Assembly (NCBI GenBank): GCA_958510825.1
Contig: OY294049.1
Span: forward strand, 2,046,001-2,110,000
Origin: Brachypterus glaber
Taxonomy: Eukaryota > Arthropoda > Insecta > Coleoptera > Kateretidae
Direction: 5' to 3'
Length of the DNA stretch: 64,000 nucleotides
Shown piece after piece: positions 54,401 through 60,400 of this stretch. Under the pieces are notes generated by a model. It made no database searches, was not told where the DNA came from, and saw only the letters and a program-made list of their open reading frames with translations. How positions within the stretch are numbered: position 1 is the first letter of the stretch; each line of letters opens with the position of its first letter. The translations under genes were made by a program, and so were the position numbers.

Positions 54401-57400
54401 TGTTTTCATGTGAATTCCATCTACTTCCGTATCGGTACTGCTGCCTTCACACTGTACTCTCTCAATTACCTGCTGAAAATAATTAATGAAAGCACTAGGC
54501 AATAATTTAAAACGTTATGAAATAGGAAGTTGTGTGAATAAGCAAACATTAATACACCTGTGTGTTTGGAGTGTTACGCCCATGTTAATGGTATAGGAAA
54601 ATAGCGTTACAGGGCGGTCCAAAATGATCAAAATTTACGTTACGTAATACTTGAACGTTCCCTTGTCGATGACTTTTTTAGAAATGGAGTTATCGAGTTT
54701 ACACCCAGACAGACAGACAGACGGACGCTCGTTTTTTAAACTTGTACTCGTGCGCTAAAAACGTATGTTATGAAACTTGTACTTTAATATACTATTAAAT
54801 TTGGAATGAGAGTATCTTATAATAATTATAAAAGCTAATTTCTCACAAAAGAAAACTTTTTTATATTAAATAATTTACAAGTTATGTTGTTTTTGACACC
54901 TTTCCTAAACCGTTCAGTCGGGGCGCCGGGTCTCACAGACTTGGTGTGCTGTAAAACGCTCGGTACTCGGCACTTTATGGTTTGTGTTCAATTGTTAATT
55001 TTCATATTTTTATGTTTTTTTCTGAAGAAATAACGTATGATCTTTGTTTTTTTATGTAAATAAAAGCTTTTTCTCTTAGTTATTATTATAAAAGCTAATT
55101 TAAAATCCAAAATTTCGTTCGTGTTACAAATTTGGGCGCCTCGACTGAACGGTTAAAAAACGCACTGCTTGTTATGTAATATAATATATCACCTGTTTTC
55201 TGGCCAATTTACATGGTGGAGGACCATTGTTTTCAACAAGACGGGCTTCCTCTTCGTCTATTTCCACGGCGTCTAATTCGTCGCTGTCTGATTTGTGACT
55301 TTCAGATTGGGCGGAGCTTTCACCCTAAAATATTTTATTGGATTTAATTTTTTATATACCCTTTTCAGATATATATACACACATTAAAAATAAATTGTAA
55401 AACAATAGTTTTGTATTGATTATAAATTATAACTTATAATTATTCGAATATGGTATAAAATATCTAATCACAGTCCGAGAAAGACATTAATTTTGTTAAT
55501 AAAACATAAGTTTAATTTATTTTTCTAATAACCCTAAACTTTACCCTAAAATTTCGACGCCTGCAACGTCGTGCTTCAACTTCGTTCTCGTGTAATGTGG
55601 GCATCTTAACAACATTACCTTTTCAGGCAGGATTTTTTTTGTTTAATTTAATTTAGAAACATAAGTTTAAAATGCTTGTTATTGTAAAAAGAAGTAACCA
55701 ACTGATCAGCTGAAGATGCGAATCTTGGCCATTGAATGTCGCTTGTGTTTGGAAACAAAGCAAATTATTAAATTTATTATTACATTTTTAAATTCCCTGT
55801 CTTTTCCAGTTTTCTTTTTCTGACAAAAATCATGAAATTCCCTGTGGCAAACGTTAAAAATATTAATAATTTTTTGATGTATTTTTATACAATTAAAAAA
55901 ATCAGTTTTTTATTTTAACGGGTTTCTATAAAGAATATCAGTTAGTTCATTATTTATTTTATTAAAAGAAATAAAAAAAACAAATAACTAAAAAAATATA
56001 TACAGATTTATAAATACTCCCTTACTAAAAGTAAAATTTTACATTTAGAAAAAACTTAAGAAAGTCTATTTCAATTTTAAACCGGTCTTTTGAATTTCAA
56101 CTAATTAATTAAATTTAAAAGGTCACAAAAATGCAAGAAACTCTAGCGCCGCGGACGAAAAATTTTACGAACTTCACGCTTAAGCTCTACAATCCTAAAT
56201 AAAAAAAGTAAGAAAGCCAGGCGAAATTATTATAAACTTGGTCTATTATTTTAATTTTTAAACAGTTTTATTATTCTAAATTTCACCTAAAAGGCAAAAA
56301 AGCTCTAGCACCACAGGCAACATTTTTTACAATTTTTTTTTGCTTAGGTTGTACAATCTTAAATAAAAAAAACCTAAAATATTTTACGAATTTAAAGGTC
56401 TATGGTCCACTTGAACACGCAATATATAAATTAACTCGCAAATTACATATTATAATACTTAAATAAATTAATTAACATCAAACCTTTTTAGCCAAAATTC
56501 CGTTTTTTAAAGATTTTTTATATTTTCCTTGTATTTTAGGCAATAGTAGCTAAATTCCAGGTTTTCCAGATTTTCAATTCTCTAACTTCTCCCTGTTTCC
56601 CTGATCTCTAAGAACCCGGCTCGGCGAATTTCATTTTGCGGAGTTTATTTTTAACTGTGTCTATGTCCCTAAAGAGGTTAATGTACAAATTTTGTATAAT
56701 ATGCCATTCTAATCGAGAAATTTACATAAAAAGTACCTTTGTACTTACAATAACACCCTGGTAATATATTATTTCAATGTATTGGCAAAAATAATAAAAA
56801 CTCACGTGTTCCTCCTCCGAATTACTGGGATCTAAACTAACACTATTTTCCGACGAAGTGGTGCACTTGTGCAAAGTTATGCCAGCATTTGAGGCAGCCA
56901 CATTGATCAACCCCACCTCCTGAGTCCCACCACTTCGGGACCAAACTGCTTTTGTTAGAGCGGATGCCAAGTATAAAGTCTAAAAAAATTATCTTAAATT
57001 AATATTTTTTAGAATAGGAAACATCAAAATTCAAATGTTTTTGGAATTATGCATAGCAAATGATAAAAAATTATCATAAAAAATTACCCTATATATATTT
57101 TTTTGTTAGGAAATCCGTCATCCGTTAATTTTTCTATAATAAGTCATGAACGGAATGAAATGTCTGAACCAATTCAAAATTTTCAGCAAAAACTTTTTGC
57201 AGAAAAAAAAAACATAAAATAATTTTTTGTTAATAAAACTATTAACCTCTAGAAAATTTTCGTTTGGACTTTTTTTACAAAATCTAGACACGACTCTTCT
57301 TTTTGACTAGATTTTTCCTTATTATCTGTACAAATTTTATACATGTATTTCAAAACAAAAATAAAACTTGATTTTTTTCTGAAAATTTCAAGTCGATCGG

Positions 57401-60400
57401 ATTCTTTTTTAAGGTTCAATAAATGCATTAAAAAAAAATTCTTCGTTCTCGAGTTATCGTGTCTACAAAAATCGTGACATCAGATGGACGGACAGAAACA
57501 CAAAAAAGGTTTCTTATTTTTTCATGAGACAAATTTATATCCAAGAATTTTTTTGACTATGACGATTTTTGAAAATTTTGGAAAATTCAAAACTACCGTA
57601 TAATAGTATTCTAGCGCAGGCGCTGTGAATAGTATAATCATAATAAAACTTACTTGTTCAGTATGTTCCTTGGGTTCCAATTTAGTAAGTAGCGAGTATA
57701 AATGCAACGTGGGGGGCGCTGCCAGATGTTTTACAAGACCCGGTAATAAATCGTGCACTGGTTTTGCACAATGTTTTAGCTGCGCAGCTGCCCAAATTAC
57801 GTCCATGTGTTCACAAGTTATTCTTCCTTCCATGGCAAGAAAATTTAGTATTATGTGACTTTGTTTAATTACCTAAGAAACAAAAATATGGAAAAAAATT
57901 ATATTGTATGTAGTTTTATTTAACGTTTTATGTGGTTTATGCATTTTTCTTCTATTTTGTAATAATAAAAACAATTGCGATTAAAACAAAAATTTAGCCC
58001 CCCTGCCTCCAACCGATTTTGCTTGAATACGAACTTGTTCAAGATAATATAAAAATACATCTGCATACCAAATTTCAAGTCGCAAGTCCAAAAAGTTCTT
58101 AAGTTTAACTTAACGATAATATCGTGGATACAGACAGACCGACCGACAGATAGACAGACATCATTTTTTTTGTTGCTTATTTTGATTTTTGTCTAGAAAT
58201 TTTTTTTTACATTTTGGGAGAGGAGGGGGGGCGCTGGAATAAAATTGTATTTTATGTAGTTTTATTTAACGTTTTATGTGGTTTATGCATTTTTCTTCTA
58301 TTATAAATAATAAAAACAATTACGACTAAAACAAAAATTTAACCCCCCTTCCCCCCAATCGATTTTGCTCAAATACGAACTTGTTCAAGATAATATAAAC
58401 ATAAAATCTGCATACCAAATTTCAAGTCGCTAGCCCAAAAAGTTAAGTTTAACTTAACGATAAAATCGTTGATACAGACAGACAGACCGACCGACAGACA
58501 GACATTTTTTTTTGTTGCTTATTTTGATTTTTTCCGACGTTTCAGGAAAAAATAAAATGTTTTTTTTCAATCGCAATACTTTCTTTTATGAGAAAGGGAC
58601 AATACAGAGCTTTAAATACAAACAGGATTTATTTATTTATTTATATAGAGCATAGTTAAGTTAAAATCATTCTGTACAGAAGAAAAAATATTTTTTTTGT
58701 AAATATGGGAAGTAGGGGAAGAGGGTTCAACTAAGGGGCACTAACTTTTTAGTTAAGCGCCAAAATTTGGTAATGTGATGTTATTTTAACCTTGAAACGA
58801 GAAATTTTGCCGGGAATAATTTTTATGTGCAAAAAGTACACCTGAGGCATATTCAGCCAAACACGCTGGGGCACATTCAACCTATGGTTTTTGCATATGG
58901 TGAAAAATGAAAAAGGTTTAACCACATTATACTGTAGTTTATTTGTATTTTAAACGTATGTTTTTAACATATATGTGTCTTAGTTTTCTTTTTATTTCAT
59001 CTCACTAATTTATAAGAGGCAGTTTTATTCACATTGAATTTTATTTATTAAAGTTATATTTTTTATGTGTTTTTGTAAACTGCATCTTTTTACCTATATA
59101 TATATATATAGTAAGTTTATTTAATAAATGTAATAAAAAATAAAGCATCTTTTAATATTATTGATGTCTGAAACTTTCCCTTGTCTTGGTTGAATCTGCC
59201 TCGCTCTGGGGCAGATTAAACCTTTTTGCAGTTTGCCATTTAAACAGCAAAAAAAATATTAAATACTTATTTTATAAAAATTTTAACTGCAGCTTTTCAT
59301 AAACAAAGGTTTGAATTATACGACCTTGGCACAATTATTTTGAAATATTTATAATTTACAAAGATATTAATTTTTTACAACCCTATTACACTAAAAGTAA
59401 AATACTCTGGCTTAGTTTACACTTTTTATCTGCCTATCTCTTTTATCGCGTTTTGTAAACAGAGATAGGTAGATAAAAGTACCATCATTTTCATAGAAAA
59501 CGCTCACATCACAGAACCCTGAGGTATCCCAACATTTTAAATTTTTAGTTGTGGTATATGTACTTTACTAAGATTGACACTGACATTTTCCGTAATAATT
59601 AAGTAAGGTTAAAGTACAGTCTATATTATATAGTGCAAGTCCTATAACTGTCTTTAAGCATATATGCTTATAAGCAAAAAGGTTAACAAATTTTATTATA
59701 AATGATATTTATACAGTATGTCTCCAGATAGAGTTACAAAGAGGAATTTATTTTTTATTTTTGATTTGATCTCAAAAAAAGTCACTCTTTATAACTTGCC
59801 CTGCTTGATTTTAAACTCCCAAAACACTAAGCGCTTTTTGTACAACTCTTACGGTTCATGGGATAATGTTTTTTTCTTCTAAATAGTGTCTTCAAAAATA
59901 TAAAGAAAAAAAAATCATCAAGAGTGACTTATTTTAAGATATCAAAAATAAAAAAATCTTCTTTGTAATTCTAACAGTTGGTTTGTGTAATTTTTGCGTG
60001 CCAAACCTCAATGATGACCTGTCGTAATTCTTCAGCATTATAACCCAGGAAAGTTAGTTTCTTCCCTCGCTCTGACTCCGGTATGGAAAGGGTTTTCCCG
60101 CAGATAATTCATTAATTGCATATCTTCTTCTGCACTACTCATTCTACTTCGAACAGAACCCCGCTTTCTGCTAATCTGTCCAGTTTCCTCAAGTTTTTTC
60201 TTTGCTCGAATTATAGTGCTGTTTGCAACATTTAATTCAGTGGCTATTTCACGTACACTTATCCCGTCATTTATTCTTGCTGTTGTAATACATTTTTGAT
60301 AATTTGTAAGCTGCGGCATAACTAATGTGAATTATTTTGACAAGTAATGTCATAATAATATTTGACAAATAAATGTCATAATAATATTTGACAAATAAAT

